NCBI GenBank assembly: GCA_964519015.1
Contig: CAZFHZ010000130.1
Coordinates: forward strand, 1 to 8,914
Source: CAZFHZ01 sp964519015
Lineage (GTDB): Bacteria > Blakebacterota > Blakebacteria > Blakebacterales > CAYUVJ01
Reading direction: 5' to 3'
DNA: 8,914 bases
Part shown: positions 1 to 6,751 of the stretch, piece after piece
How positions within the stretch are numbered: the first letter of the stretch is position 1
Layout of the letters: each line of letters opens with the position of its first letter
Program-made: the position numbers and the translations under genes
The notes under the pieces: model-generated
The model's input: only the letters and a program-made list of their open reading frames with translations
Databases searched by the model: none
Told to the model about the DNA's origin: nothing

Positions 1-20
1 CGTACGTAAAGCGACCGGCC

Positions 21-39
21 ATGTTCCGGGAGTCGATCG
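21..39 (+). repeat. 19-bp direct repeat, copy 1
   Basis: This stretch is identical over 19 bases to 1351-1369 (it begins ATGTTCCGGG and ends GATCG). Similarity stops sharply at both ends. It lies 91 bp upstream of the propeller-like lipoprotein start at 130. Read as protein it opens a 15-codon frame (MFRESI...) that ends in TGA at 66-68 with no visible ribosome binding site. A shared promoter-proximal or regulator-binding element is the likeliest reading, but the function is unknown. Confidence 0.6.
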
Positions 40-84
40 CTCGTATCAATATCATTTGGCGTGGCTGAAGAAGCCGTCCTACAC

Positions 85-97
85 TTTATCTGATAAA
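85..97. promoter_or_regulatory. Inverted repeat upstream of lipoprotein gene
   Basis: TTTATC (85-90) and GATAAA (92-97) form a perfect 6-bp dyad around a single T. It is the most AT-rich spot of the leader, 32 bp before the start codon at 130. A weak sigma-70-like pair lies just before it (TTGGCG at 56-61, TACACT at 80-85, 18-bp gap). The dyad could be an operator at that promoter. Two smaller dyads follow: AGTGCACT at 103-110, and GTTCC/GGAAC at 116-126, which covers the poor ribosome binding site. All functional readings are inference. Confidence 0.3.
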
Positions 98-129
98 CGC
101 CAAGTGCACTCCGCCGTTCCTGGAACACT

Positions 130-1320
130 ATGAAGACCGATCTGATCCGCGCCATCCGCTCGGTCCTGCTGCCGCTGCTGCTCCTGCTGCCGGGCGGGGC
201 CTGCTCCCGGAGGGGCGAGACGGGCGCCCCCGTCCCGACCGTGGAGATCGCACTCACCCTCGACCTGGCCATCGGAGACGAGTCCGGCTCCGACGCGTAT
301 ACCTTCGCCTACGTGAACCGGGTCCTGACCGACGCCACGGGGCGGATCTACGTGGACTGCAATCCGGTCCGGGTCTACGGGCCGGAAGGCACTTTCCTTA
401 GAGCGCTGGGCGGTGAGGGCGACGGGCCGGGTGAGATGCGCTTCCCCGGTGATGCCCATGTTTGGCCGGACGGTACCGTGGACGTGCTGGGGATCGACGG
501 GCGCTGGCTGAGGTGGGATGTGTCCGGCGGATTGCTCTTCGACCACCGGCCGAGGGATTTCATAGCGGCCCTGAACACCGATCGCCTGCCCACCCGGGAG
601 GGGGCGGTCAGTTATGCGTACAAAAGCCCTTGGAGCGTGACCCGAAGCGACACCGCGTCCGGCTACTGGGTGCAGCGCTGTGATGAGGACCTCCGGGCCA
701 CGGGCGTGGCGGCCTGCTTTCCGCCGGGCCGACCCACCGCGATCTTAAACCAGGACTTCGAAGGCCACCGGCTGGGCAGCGTACTGCCCTTCGCCCTCAA
801 CCACATGATCCGGACCCGGCCGCAGGGCGGATATGTGTTCGCGCGCTGCGACTCGGCCCTGGTCCAGTGGTTCTCGGAGGAGTTCGAACTCCAGCGGGTC
901 ACCCACTGGGAAACCGTCCCGGAGCCGCTGACCGAGGCCGACTACGTCGCCTATCATAGGTCCCGTGAAGACGGGTATCGCGGGGCGAAGGACGCCGCCT
1001 GGCGGGAGCACAACGACCGGATGCTCCGTTTCATCCTCAGCCAGGATCTCCCGGAGACCAAACCGGTGATCGCCGATGTCCTGGTAGCGCTGGATGGTCG
1101 CCTCTGGGTCGAACAGTGGGGTGAGCGCCAGGAGTCCTGGAACGCCGATCCTGATACCCCCTACCGATACTGGGTGATCGGTCCGGACGGAAAGGTGGAG
1201 TTCGAATGCAGCCTTCCCTTCGCACCCACGGCCGCCACCGGTGACTTCCTCTTCCAGGGTTTCTCCGATGGTGAGCACACGCCGCAGGCACGCCGCTACC
1301 GGTGGCAGGTGATCCGTTAG
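130..1320 (+). CDS. Predicted lipoprotein, 6-bladed beta-propeller-like
   Basis: This is a 396-residue protein. The N-terminus has a positive start (K2, R7, R10), a Leu-rich core (residues 12-20) and Cys25 after PGGA, which looks like a lipoprotein signal peptide. Position -3 is Gly rather than the usual Leu, so lipidation is likely but not certain. The mature part carries the blade-like strand pattern of NHL/6-bladed propeller proteins: GRIYV at 71-75, then VYGPEGTFLRALG and the loop GGEGDGPGE at 94-102. A similar blade signature (ALDGRLWVEQW) sits near residue 322. Such lipoproteins are common in Gemmatimonadota-like genomes and mostly lack an assigned function; a binding or scaffold role in the periplasm is the usual guess. 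The start codon is backed by the signal peptide rather than by the ribosome binding site, which is only GGAA at 122-125. The gap to the next gene is 72 bp with no terminator hairpin. I see no catalytic motif. Confidence 0.8.
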   Translation: MKTDLIRAIRSVLLPLLLLLPGGACSRRGETGAPVPTVEIALTLDLAIGDESGSDAYTFAYVNRVLTDATGRIYVDCNPVRVYGPEGTFLRALGGEGDGPGEMRFPGDAHVWPDGTVDVLGIDGRWLRWDVSGGLLFDHRPRDFIAALNTDRLPTREGAVSYAYKSPWSVTRSDTASGYWVQRCDEDLRATGVAACFPPGRPTAILNQDFEGHRLGSVLPFALNHMIRTRPQGGYVFARCDSALVQWFSEEFELQRVTHWETVPEPLTEADYVAYHRSREDGYRGAKDAAWREHNDRMLRFILSQDLPETKPVIADVLVALDGRLWVEQWGERQESWNADPDTPYRYWVIGPDGKVEFECSLPFAPTAATGDFLFQGFSDGEHTPQARRYRWQVIR

Positions 1321-1325
1321 GCGGG

Positions 1326-1355
1326 TTTCCCCTCCCCCCCTCCCTCCGCTATGTT
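1326..1355 (+). promoter_or_regulatory. Polypyrimidine tract and possible promoter before decarboxylase
   Basis: Positions 1326-1347 are an unbroken 22-base pyrimidine run, mostly C. It is followed by TATGTT (1350-1355), which could be a -10 element. TTTCCC at 1326-1331 lies 18 bp before it and would be a poor -35. If the -10 is real, transcription would start near 1362 and leave a short leader before the ATG at 1393. The 19-bp repeat copy 2 starts inside this -10. The evidence is only motif likeness. Confidence 0.25.
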
Positions 1356-1369
1356 CCGGGAGTCGATCG
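1351..1369 (+). repeat. 19-bp direct repeat, copy 2
   Basis: This is an exact copy of 21-39, placed 23 bp before the decarboxylase start at 1393. It begins with an in-frame ATG that would add 14 residues (MFRESIDPPRRSRN) to the decarboxylase. That ATG has only pyrimidines in front of it and so no ribosome binding site. The repeat is therefore more likely a DNA or RNA element than coding sequence. Confidence 0.6.
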
Positions 1370-1380
1370 ATCCCCCCCGC

Positions 1381-1385
1381 AGGAG
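1381..1385 (+). promoter_or_regulatory. Ribosome binding site deciding the decarboxylase start
   Basis: AGGAG lies 7 nt before the ATG at 1393. It selects that start over the in-frame ATG at 1351, which has no such site. Confidence 0.7.
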
Positions 1386-1392
1386 CAGGAAC

Positions 1393-2898
1393 ATGAGCGA
1401 GCCCCGCCAACTCAAGCTCCCGACCGAGATTCCTTTCGAGGGCGACATCCCCGTCGCCGAGTTCCGCGAGGCGGGTCACCGCATCGTGGACCGGATCGCC
1501 GATTACCTGGAGCACGGACCGCGGGCCCCCGTCCTGGCCGCGGTGCGACCCGGAGAAATCGCCGCCCGACTCCCCGTCGCCGCTCCCGAAGAAGGGCGCC
1601 CGATCGAGGAGCTGCTCGACGAGTTCGAGTCGGTCCTCTATCCGGGCCTGACCCACTGGAACAGTCCCCGTTTCATGGCCTACTTCCCATCGGTCGCCTC
1701 CGCCCCCGGCATCCTGGGGGAGATGCTGGCGTCCGGGTTCGGACAGAACGCCATGCTCTGGCGCACCAGCCCGGCCGCGACCGAGCTGGAGCTGCGGGTG
1801 CTGGAGTGGCTGCGCGACCTGCTCGGTCTGCCGGCCGTCTTCCGCGGCCACATCGTGGACACCGCTTCCATCTCCTCGCTGCTCGCCTTGGCCGCCGCCC
1901 GTGAGGCCCAGACCGACCTGCAGGTGCGCACCCGCGGGCTGGCCGGACGGACGGATCTGCCGGTGCTGACCGTCTACGCCTCCGAGGAGGCCCACTCCTC
2001 TATCGAGAAAGCGGTCATCGCCCTGGGGCTGGGCCAGGAGAACCTGCGCAAGATCCCCACCGACGCGATCTTCCGGATGCGGGTGGACGCCTTGCGCCGG
2101 GCCATTGAGGACGACCTGGCTTCAGGGCACCGGCCGATCGCGGTGGTGGCCACCGTGGGCACCACCTCCAGCACCAGCATCGACCCGGTCCCGGAGATCG
2201 CCGGGATCTGCGCCGAGCATGGGCTCTGGCTCCACGTGGACGCCGCCTACGGGGGGGTGGCCGCCCTGGTGCCGGGACACGAGGAGGTGCTGGCCGGTTG
2301 CGAGCGGGCCGACTCAATCGTGGTCAACCCGCACAAGTGGCTCTTCACCCCGATCGACTGTTCGGCCTTCTACGTTCGGGACCCGGATCTGCTCAAGGCC
2401 GCCTTCAGCCTGGTGCCGGAATACCTGACCAGCCGGACCGGCGGGGAAGAAGTGGTCAACCTGATGGACTTCGGAGTCCAGCTCGGGCGGCGCTTCCGGG
2501 CCCTCAAGCTCTGGCTGGTGCTGAGCCGCTTCGGGCGCCGGGGACTGGCCGACCGGATCGCCTACCATATGGAACTGGCCCGCGAGCTGGCCGATCGGAT
2601 CCGGGAGCAGTCCGGGGTGGAGTTGACCGCGCCGGTCAACTTCGCCACTGTCTGCTTCCGCTTCCGGCCGGAGGCGTGGACAGGCGATGAGCCCGACCTC
2701 GAGGCCCGGCTGGAACGTCTGAACACAGCGGTCATGGAGCGGGCCAACGCCGGCGGGGAGGTCTTCCTGAGCCACACCAAGCTGAAGGGGCGCTACACCC
2801 TCCGCCTGGCCATCGGGCATATCCGGACCACCCGTGAGGATGTGACCGCGGTCTGGGAGCTGCTCACCCGGCTGGCCGGGGAGGAGGCAGGGGCCTAG
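1393..2898 (+). CDS. PLP-dependent amino-acid decarboxylase, AADC type (group II)
   Basis: This 501-residue enzyme aligns by eye along its whole length with aromatic-L-amino-acid decarboxylases (DOPA, tryptophan or tyrosine decarboxylases). Such enzymes remove the alpha-carboxyl group of an amino acid to give an amine and CO2 in the cytoplasm. Visible landmarks include THWNSPRFMAYFPS (residues 87-100, substrate pocket), TAS at 157-159 (phosphate contact) and HSS with His201 (ring stacking). DAAYGG follows with Asp283 (pyridine nitrogen), then NPHKW with the Schiff-base Lys315. They match His192, Asp271 and Lys303 of human AADC. Tyr344 (PEYL) matches the catalytic-loop Tyr332; because it is Tyr and not Phe, ordinary decarboxylation is expected rather than aldehyde-synthase activity. 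The exact substrate cannot be read from sequence. No signal peptide is seen. The gene follows the lipoprotein by 72 bp, and its stop interlocks with the convergent amidohydrolase stop. Confidence 0.92.
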   Translation: MSEPRQLKLPTEIPFEGDIPVAEFREAGHRIVDRIADYLEHGPRAPVLAAVRPGEIAARLPVAAPEEGRPIEELLDEFESVLYPGLTHWNSPRFMAYFPSVASAPGILGEMLASGFGQNAMLWRTSPAATELELRVLEWLRDLLGLPAVFRGHIVDTASISSLLALAAAREAQTDLQVRTRGLAGRTDLPVLTVYASEEAHSSIEKAVIALGLGQENLRKIPTDAIFRMRVDALRRAIEDDLASGHRPIAVVATVGTTSSTSIDPVPEIAGICAEHGLWLHVDAAYGGVAALVPGHEEVLAGCERADSIVVNPHKWLFTPIDCSAFYVRDPDLLKAAFSLVPEYLTSRTGGEEVVNLMDFGVQLGRRFRALKLWLVLSRFGRRGLADRIAYHMELARELADRIREQSGVELTAPVNFATVCFRFRPEAWTGDEPDLEARLERLNTAVMERANAGGEVFLSHTKLKGRYTLRLAIGHIRTTREDVTAVWELLTRLAGEEAGA

Positions 2899-4718
2899 CG
2901 TCCCGGATTCTCGTAGACGATCCGGCCCCCCACCACCGTCATGAGCACCTCGGTCTTCAGGATGTCCTGCGGGTCGATGACCAGCAGGTCGCGGTCGAGC
3001 ACGGTCAGGTCGGCGTACTTGCCCGCTCGGATCGTTCCGAACTCATCCTCCTCGAAGGCGGCCCAGGCGGCGTTGGTGGTGAAGGCCTCCAGAGCCTCCT
3101 GGACGGTCAGCTTCTGCTCCGGGTACCAGCCCCCGGCCGGTTGACCCTCCAGCGTGGTGCGGTTGACCGCGGCGTGGATCAAGTAACGCGGGTGCTGGTG
3201 GTACCAGGCGGCGTTGGTACCGGGCCAGTCGCTGCCGAAGACCAGGACCGCCCCCCCCTCCTTCAGGCTGCGGAAGGCGTAGGCCCCCCGGCAGCGGTCC
3301 CCGATCCGCTCGGCCATCCAGCGCATGTCGTCGGAGAGATGATAGGGATTGATCTCGGCCACCAGCCCCAGCTGGCCGAACCGCTGGAAGTCCTGCCCGG
3401 GCACGACCTGGGCGTGGATGACCCGGGCACGGTGGTCCTTCAGCCCCAACTCGGAGATCACCCGACCGTACATGGTCAGCAGGGTATCGACCCCCTTATC
3501 CCCGATCGCATGGATGTGCGGGGCGAAGCCGTAGCGGAAGCCCTGACGGATCAGTTCTTCCATGCTCCAGGGGGCGGTCATGCGAGTGCGCCAGATACCC
3601 ACGTGGTCGGGGCGGTCCTCATACGGTTCGAAGAACATGGCCCCCCAGCTGCCCATGATGCCGTCCACGAAGTCCTTCAGCCCGGTGATGCGGATCCAGG
3701 GGTCGCCGAACCCGGAGGTGATCCCGACCTGGTGAAGCAGCTCGGCCTTCTCCAGGGTCGGCCGGGGGCGGATGCGGGCGGTCAGTTCCCCGTTCGCGTG
3801 CAGTTCCTGGAAGATCAGGAACTGGTCGGGGGGGGTGATGTCGTGGATGCAGGTGATGCCCGCTTCGGCCATCGCCTGCAGGGCGATCCGGGCCTCGGCC
3901 AGTCGCTGTTCATGCGTGGGAGGCGCGATCGCTCCCCGGAAGAGACGCCGGATCGCTCCCGCATCCCCCTCGAAGAGTCCGGTCGGTTCCCCGTCGGGAC
4001 CGTAGTGGATGGTCACCCCGGCCGGCGCCCGGGTCCGGCGATCGATCCCGGCCGCCCGCAGGGCGAGCGTGTTGGCCAGGTACATGCTGTCGTCCCACCG
4101 ATTGACCAGCACCGGGTGATCGGGCGTGACCTCATCGATCACCCCCCGGTGGGGGCGCCACAGGTCGCGCTTCTCCCCCGCCGTGGACTTCTGCTCCCCG
4201 GTGGATCCGGCCGACCATGACTCGTAGGCACCCCAGGTGCCGCCGGTGATCCAGGAGCCCTTCGGCATCCGGGCGGCGGCCGCGGCGATCTGGAGGCGCA
4301 GCCCCTTGTCGTCACTGACCGCGAGCAGGTTGGCGCCCAGCAGCAGGCGCCCGGCCGAGTCGAAGTGGGTGTGTCCGTCGATCAACCCGGGCAGCACGAA
4401 GGCCCCGTGCAGGTCCACTACCCGCGTCCCCGGTCCACGCCAGCGCAACACCTCCCGGCGGCTACCCACGGCGACCAGCCGATCCCCCTTCACGGCCACC
4501 GCTTCGGCCCGGGGCGCGCCCGGTTCCATGGTGTGGAATCGGCCGTGGGTGAAGATCAGGTCGGCCACCCGCGCCCCTCCGGGAGCGGGGCCGCCGCAGG
4601 CGGCCATCATCACCAGGGCCGTCAGGAAGAACCCGATGCAGAACGGGCGGCGCATCTGCGCCGCCCGTCGGATCCAGTGCTGCTGCCGGGTCACGTCACG
4701 GACGAGATGAAGCCTCAT
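2895..4718 (-). CDS. Lipoprotein amidohydrolase, YtcJ/Amidohydro_3 family
   Basis: This 607-residue metal-dependent hydrolase of the amidohydrolase superfamily would hydrolyse an amide, or a similar C-N bond, of an unknown substrate. It has the N-terminal beta-sandwich strand (VADLIFTHGRFHTM), LPGLIDGHTHF with metal ligands His116 and His118, and GLKDFVDG with Lys348 as the probable carbamylated lysine. Further ligands are His401/His403 (HIHAIGDKG), His435 (VIHAQ) and Asp497 (GSDWPG). The C-terminus ends with the usual GTIRAGKYADLTVLD segment. The N-terminus has a hydrophobic core and MAAC with Cys41, so the enzyme is probably membrane-anchored outside the cytoplasm. Two starts are possible. 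The ATG at 4718 has GGAG 9 nt upstream and overlaps the cytochrome gene by 23 bp. The ATG at 4655 would give a shorter, more typical lipoprotein signal (MRRPFCIGFF...) but lacks a ribosome binding site and sits inside a strong hairpin. I used 4718. Family assignment is firm; substrate is open. Confidence 0.9.
   Translation of the reverse strand: MRLHLVRDVTRQQHWIRRAAQMRRPFCIGFFLTALVMMAACGGPAPGGARVADLIFTHGRFHTMEPGAPRAEAVAVKGDRLVAVGSRREVLRWRGPGTRVVDLHGAFVLPGLIDGHTHFDSAGRLLLGANLLAVSDDKGLRLQIAAAAARMPKGSWITGGTWGAYESWSAGSTGEQKSTAGEKRDLWRPHRGVIDEVTPDHPVLVNRWDDSMYLANTLALRAAGIDRRTRAPAGVTIHYGPDGEPTGLFEGDAGAIRRLFRGAIAPPTHEQRLAEARIALQAMAEAGITCIHDITPPDQFLIFQELHANGELTARIRPRPTLEKAELLHQVGITSGFGDPWIRITGLKDFVDGIMGSWGAMFFEPYEDRPDHVGIWRTRMTAPWSMEELIRQGFRYGFAPHIHAIGDKGVDTLLTMYGRVISELGLKDHRARVIHAQVVPGQDFQRFGQLGLVAEINPYHLSDDMRWMAERIGDRCRGAYAFRSLKEGGAVLVFGSDWPGTNAAWYHQHPRYLIHAAVNRTTLEGQPAGGWYPEQKLTVQEALEAFTTNAAWAAFEEDEFGTIRAGKYADLTVLDRDLLVIDPQDILKTEVLMTVVGGRIVYENPGR
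4643..4668 (-). promoter_or_regulatory. GC-rich hairpin over the alternative amidohydrolase start
   Basis: Two perfect 12-base arms (4643-4654 and 4657-4668) are separated by only 2 bases. On the minus strand they would fold into a very stable RNA hairpin 28 nt after the cytochrome stop. The ATG at 4655 lies at its tip. No T-run follows, so it is not a classic intrinsic terminator. An mRNA-stabilising, pausing or start-hiding role is possible. Confidence 0.5.
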
Positions 4719-6702
4719 CCTGGTTCGCTCCGGTTGGGGTTCCCGCGCCCCGGCGCAGGACCGGAGCGGCGATCTCCTCCTCGTACCAGCGGGCGTGGTG
4801 CTTGCGGACGGCGTGCTCGGACATGCGCCCAGTCAGCCACGTCCAGCTCATAGGGTACTCTTCGGGGTGGAAGATCACGAAGAAGAAATGCCACACGATG
4901 ATGGCCAGAGTGGCCAGCCACGCCTCGTAATAGTGGATGGTCTGGGAAGCCGGAACCGCCCAGGCCGGCAGGATCTTCACCGCTGAACCGGGGAACCAGA
5001 GGACCAGCCCGGTGAGGATCATGGCGATGGTGCCCCAGATCAGGGCCCAGTACTCGGCCTTCTGGGAATAGTCATAGCGGCCGAACTTGACCTCCCGCCG
5101 GCTGCGCCAGGTGTGGAAACGGAAGTTCTCGAACAGGTCTCTCACATCGGAGAGCGCCGGCAGCATCGCCCGCAGCTCGCCGCGGCCGCGCCGGGTGGCG
5201 AAGATGTACCACATGTGGTAGAGAGCGGTCACGACCATCAGCACCGCAGCGATCCGGTGGACGAGGGCCCGGGTCGTCTCGCTGAGGCCCAGCCCGGCCA
5301 GCATCTTCACCCACCACGCATCGGGGAAGCGGAGGGCGAACCCGGTGACCACCAGGGTGACGAAGGCGACGGTGAGCAGGAGGTGCTGGACGACCTGCTG
5401 CAGATCGAAGCGCATGACCCAGGAGTGGACCTCCTGCGCCCGCCGGCTCTCGATCATGTAGTAGTTCATGATCACCAGGTTGTGCACCACCATGCCGCCG
5501 ATGATGAGCACGATCAGCACCAGGTAGATGTTCCGGATCCACCAGTTGATCGGATTCAGGACCAGGGAAGCCGAGGTGTGGGTGTAACTGGCCGCGAAGT
5601 TCTGGTCGACATTCGGATGGCACTGCTGGCAGGTGGAGACCACGTTGGCCGAATTGACGGTCGAGCCGGGGTCGCGCTCGGGCAGCACCTCGTGGGCGGT
5701 ATGACAGCTGATGCAGGTGGCCGCGTTCTTGTGGTCCCGCCGGACCGCCCAGCCATGGTAGCTGTCCTCGTAGGAACCGACCACACCCCCTTTCAGCCCG
5801 TACTTACGGATGATGATCGGGTCCTGGTGGCAGTTCCCGCAGGTCTCGGTGGCGATCCGAGTGATATAGGTCTTTGATTCCGGATCGCTCGGGCCAAGGA
5901 TCAGATGTTCCCCATGGCAGCCGGTACAGGTGGGACTGTCGGTCACCCCCGCCTGCACGGCCCGCCCGTGAATCGAGGCGTCGTACATGCGCTGGACGCC
6001 GCCGTGACACTGGCCGCAGGTGGCCGCCACGTTCCGCTGGTTGATCGGGCTGGTCGGATCGGCCGAACTCTTGAGGTCGTGTACCTCGTGGCAGTCATCA
6101 CAGGAAGCGGCTGCTTCCACCCCGTGACGGGTCCCCCGGCCGTGCACCGACATGTTGTAGTCCTGGAAGGACTCGGGGAGCTTGACGATGGAGTCCTCGA
6201 ACAGCCCGCCCAGCCCATGGCAGCCGGTCGAACAGGTCTCAGGCAGTCTCGCCTTGCTGATCGACGATTTCGAGTTGGAGGCCGGCAGGATGTCGTGGGC
6301 GGTATGACAGCTCACGCAGGTGGGGGCCCGTTGGTTGCCCCGCTCGAGCGTCCAGCCATGCAGGCTGCGGGCGTAGACCTCGGCGACCGTGTCGTGGCAG
6401 GTGCTGCAGTCGACCTTCTGGAGGGTCTCTGCATGCGGGAAGTCGGTGACCCCGGCCAGGTCCTGGTGGCAGTCCGTACAGACCTTGCCGAGCTGGCCAT
6501 GGACGGATGCCGTGTACACGTCACTCTTCACGTTCAGGACCGCCGCCCGGGGATTCCCTTCGAAGAGGGAAGCATCCGAGTGACAGAGTTGGCAGTCCTC
6601 GATCGTCTGGGCGTTGGTCCGGCCGGCCCCGATGACCAGCAACGAGAGAGCGGCGATGACCGGTAGGGTGATCGGGATCGGACGCCTGATCGAACGGACC
6701 AT
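4696..6702 (-). CDS. Undecaheme c-type cytochrome fused to cytochrome b (CbcL-like)
   Basis: This 668-residue protein probably moves electrons between menaquinol and periplasmic cytochromes. A Sec signal peptide (to about Ala31) leads into a periplasmic domain with ten CXXCH heme sites, starting at C37, C75, C99, C129, C201, C229, C259, C288, C330 and C358. An eleventh site at C157-H162 is CX3CH (CSTGCH). Paired-heme units with about 28-residue spacing repeat four times, and Y-x-x-S-x-H-G occurs five times (His68, 115, 187, 245, 316), possibly supplying distal heme ligands. About five membrane helices follow, near 391-413, 437-457, 482-502, 550-570 and 588-611. Histidines 407, 440, 482, 496, 590 and 605 are heme b ligand candidates, as in FdnI/HydC-type cytochromes b. 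Charge distribution puts the loops rich in Arg on the cytoplasmic side. The order matches Geobacter CbcL, which has about nine c hemes. GGAG at 6713-6710 lies 7 nt before the ATG. The gene diverges from hybA and overlaps the amidohydrolase. Confidence 0.9.
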   Translation of the reverse strand: MVRSIRRPIPITLPVIAALSLLVIGAGRTNAQTIEDCQLCHSDASLFEGNPRAAVLNVKSDVYTASVHGQLGKVCTDCHQDLAGVTDFPHAETLQKVDCSTCHDTVAEVYARSLHGWTLERGNQRAPTCVSCHTAHDILPASNSKSSISKARLPETCSTGCHGLGGLFEDSIVKLPESFQDYNMSVHGRGTRHGVEAAASCDDCHEVHDLKSSADPTSPINQRNVAATCGQCHGGVQRMYDASIHGRAVQAGVTDSPTCTGCHGEHLILGPSDPESKTYITRIATETCGNCHQDPIIIRKYGLKGGVVGSYEDSYHGWAVRRDHKNAATCISCHTAHEVLPERDPGSTVNSANVVSTCQQCHPNVDQNFAASYTHTSASLVLNPINWWIRNIYLVLIVLIIGGMVVHNLVIMNYYMIESRRAQEVHSWVMRFDLQQVVQHLLLTVAFVTLVVTGFALRFPDAWWVKMLAGLGLSETTRALVHRIAAVLMVVTALYHMWYIFATRRGRGELRAMLPALSDVRDLFENFRFHTWRSRREVKFGRYDYSQKAEYWALIWGTIAMILTGLVLWFPGSAVKILPAWAVPASQTIHYYEAWLATLAIIVWHFFFVIFHPEEYPMSWTWLTGRMSEHAVRKHHARWYEEEIAAPVLRRGAGTPTGANQDEASSRP
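4726..4768 (-). promoter_or_regulatory. Inverted repeat covering the amidohydrolase ribosome binding site
   Basis: CGCTCCGGT (4726-4734) and ACCGGAGCG (4760-4768) are perfect 9-base arms around a 25-base loop. They lie in the last codons of the cytochrome gene. In minus-strand RNA the later arm contains the GGAG (4731-4728) used by the start at 4718. Folding would hide that site until ribosomes translate the cytochrome end. This would couple the two genes; the coupling is inference. Confidence 0.4.
5690..5709 (-). repeat. 20-bp coding repeat in cytochrome gene, copy 1
   Basis: This is identical to 6293-6312 and encodes the S-C-H-T-A-H part of the heme site at C330. It is DNA-level identity between two paired-heme modules of the same gene, which suggests internal duplication or gene conversion. 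Confidence 0.6.
6293..6312 (-). repeat. 20-bp coding repeat in cytochrome gene, copy 2
   Basis: This is the partner of 5690-5709 and encodes the same S-C-H-T-A-H segment at the heme site of C129. The flanking codons differ between the two copies. Confidence 0.6.
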
Positions 6703-6751
6703 GACGTAACTCCGGCTTCAGTAAGGTGATGGCACTGCGTCTCGAGTCGGG

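Noticed and set aside
1351..1392. Upstream in-frame start for the decarboxylase at 1351
   Set aside because: There is no ribosome binding site, the ATG belongs to the 19-bp repeat, and a good AGGAG precedes 1393.
745..1995. 416-codon open frame on the minus strand
   Set aside because: It runs antisense across two well-supported genes and the gap between them. Its composition (Gly, Arg, Gln, His rich, no domain pattern) is that of a GC-driven shadow frame.
3141..4220. 359-codon plus-strand frame inside the amidohydrolase
   Set aside because: It is fully antisense to a gene with intact catalytic motifs, shows no recognisable domain and lacks a convincing ribosome binding site.
4643..4668. Intrinsic terminator after the cytochrome gene
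   Set aside because: The stem is strong but no T-run follows on the minus strand, and it lies within or at the start of the next reading frame.
5113..6666. Two long plus-strand frames (254 and 253 codons) opposite the cytochrome gene
   Set aside because: Both are antisense to the heme-motif coding sequence. Their apparent length comes from GC-rich third positions, and the His/Val/Gly-rich text has no family likeness.
6730..6744. Possible sigma-54 -24/-12 promoter (TGGCAC at 6730)
   Set aside because: The base pair at the required -12 position (6743-6744) is CG, not GC, and the following bases do not fit, so the spacing rule fails.
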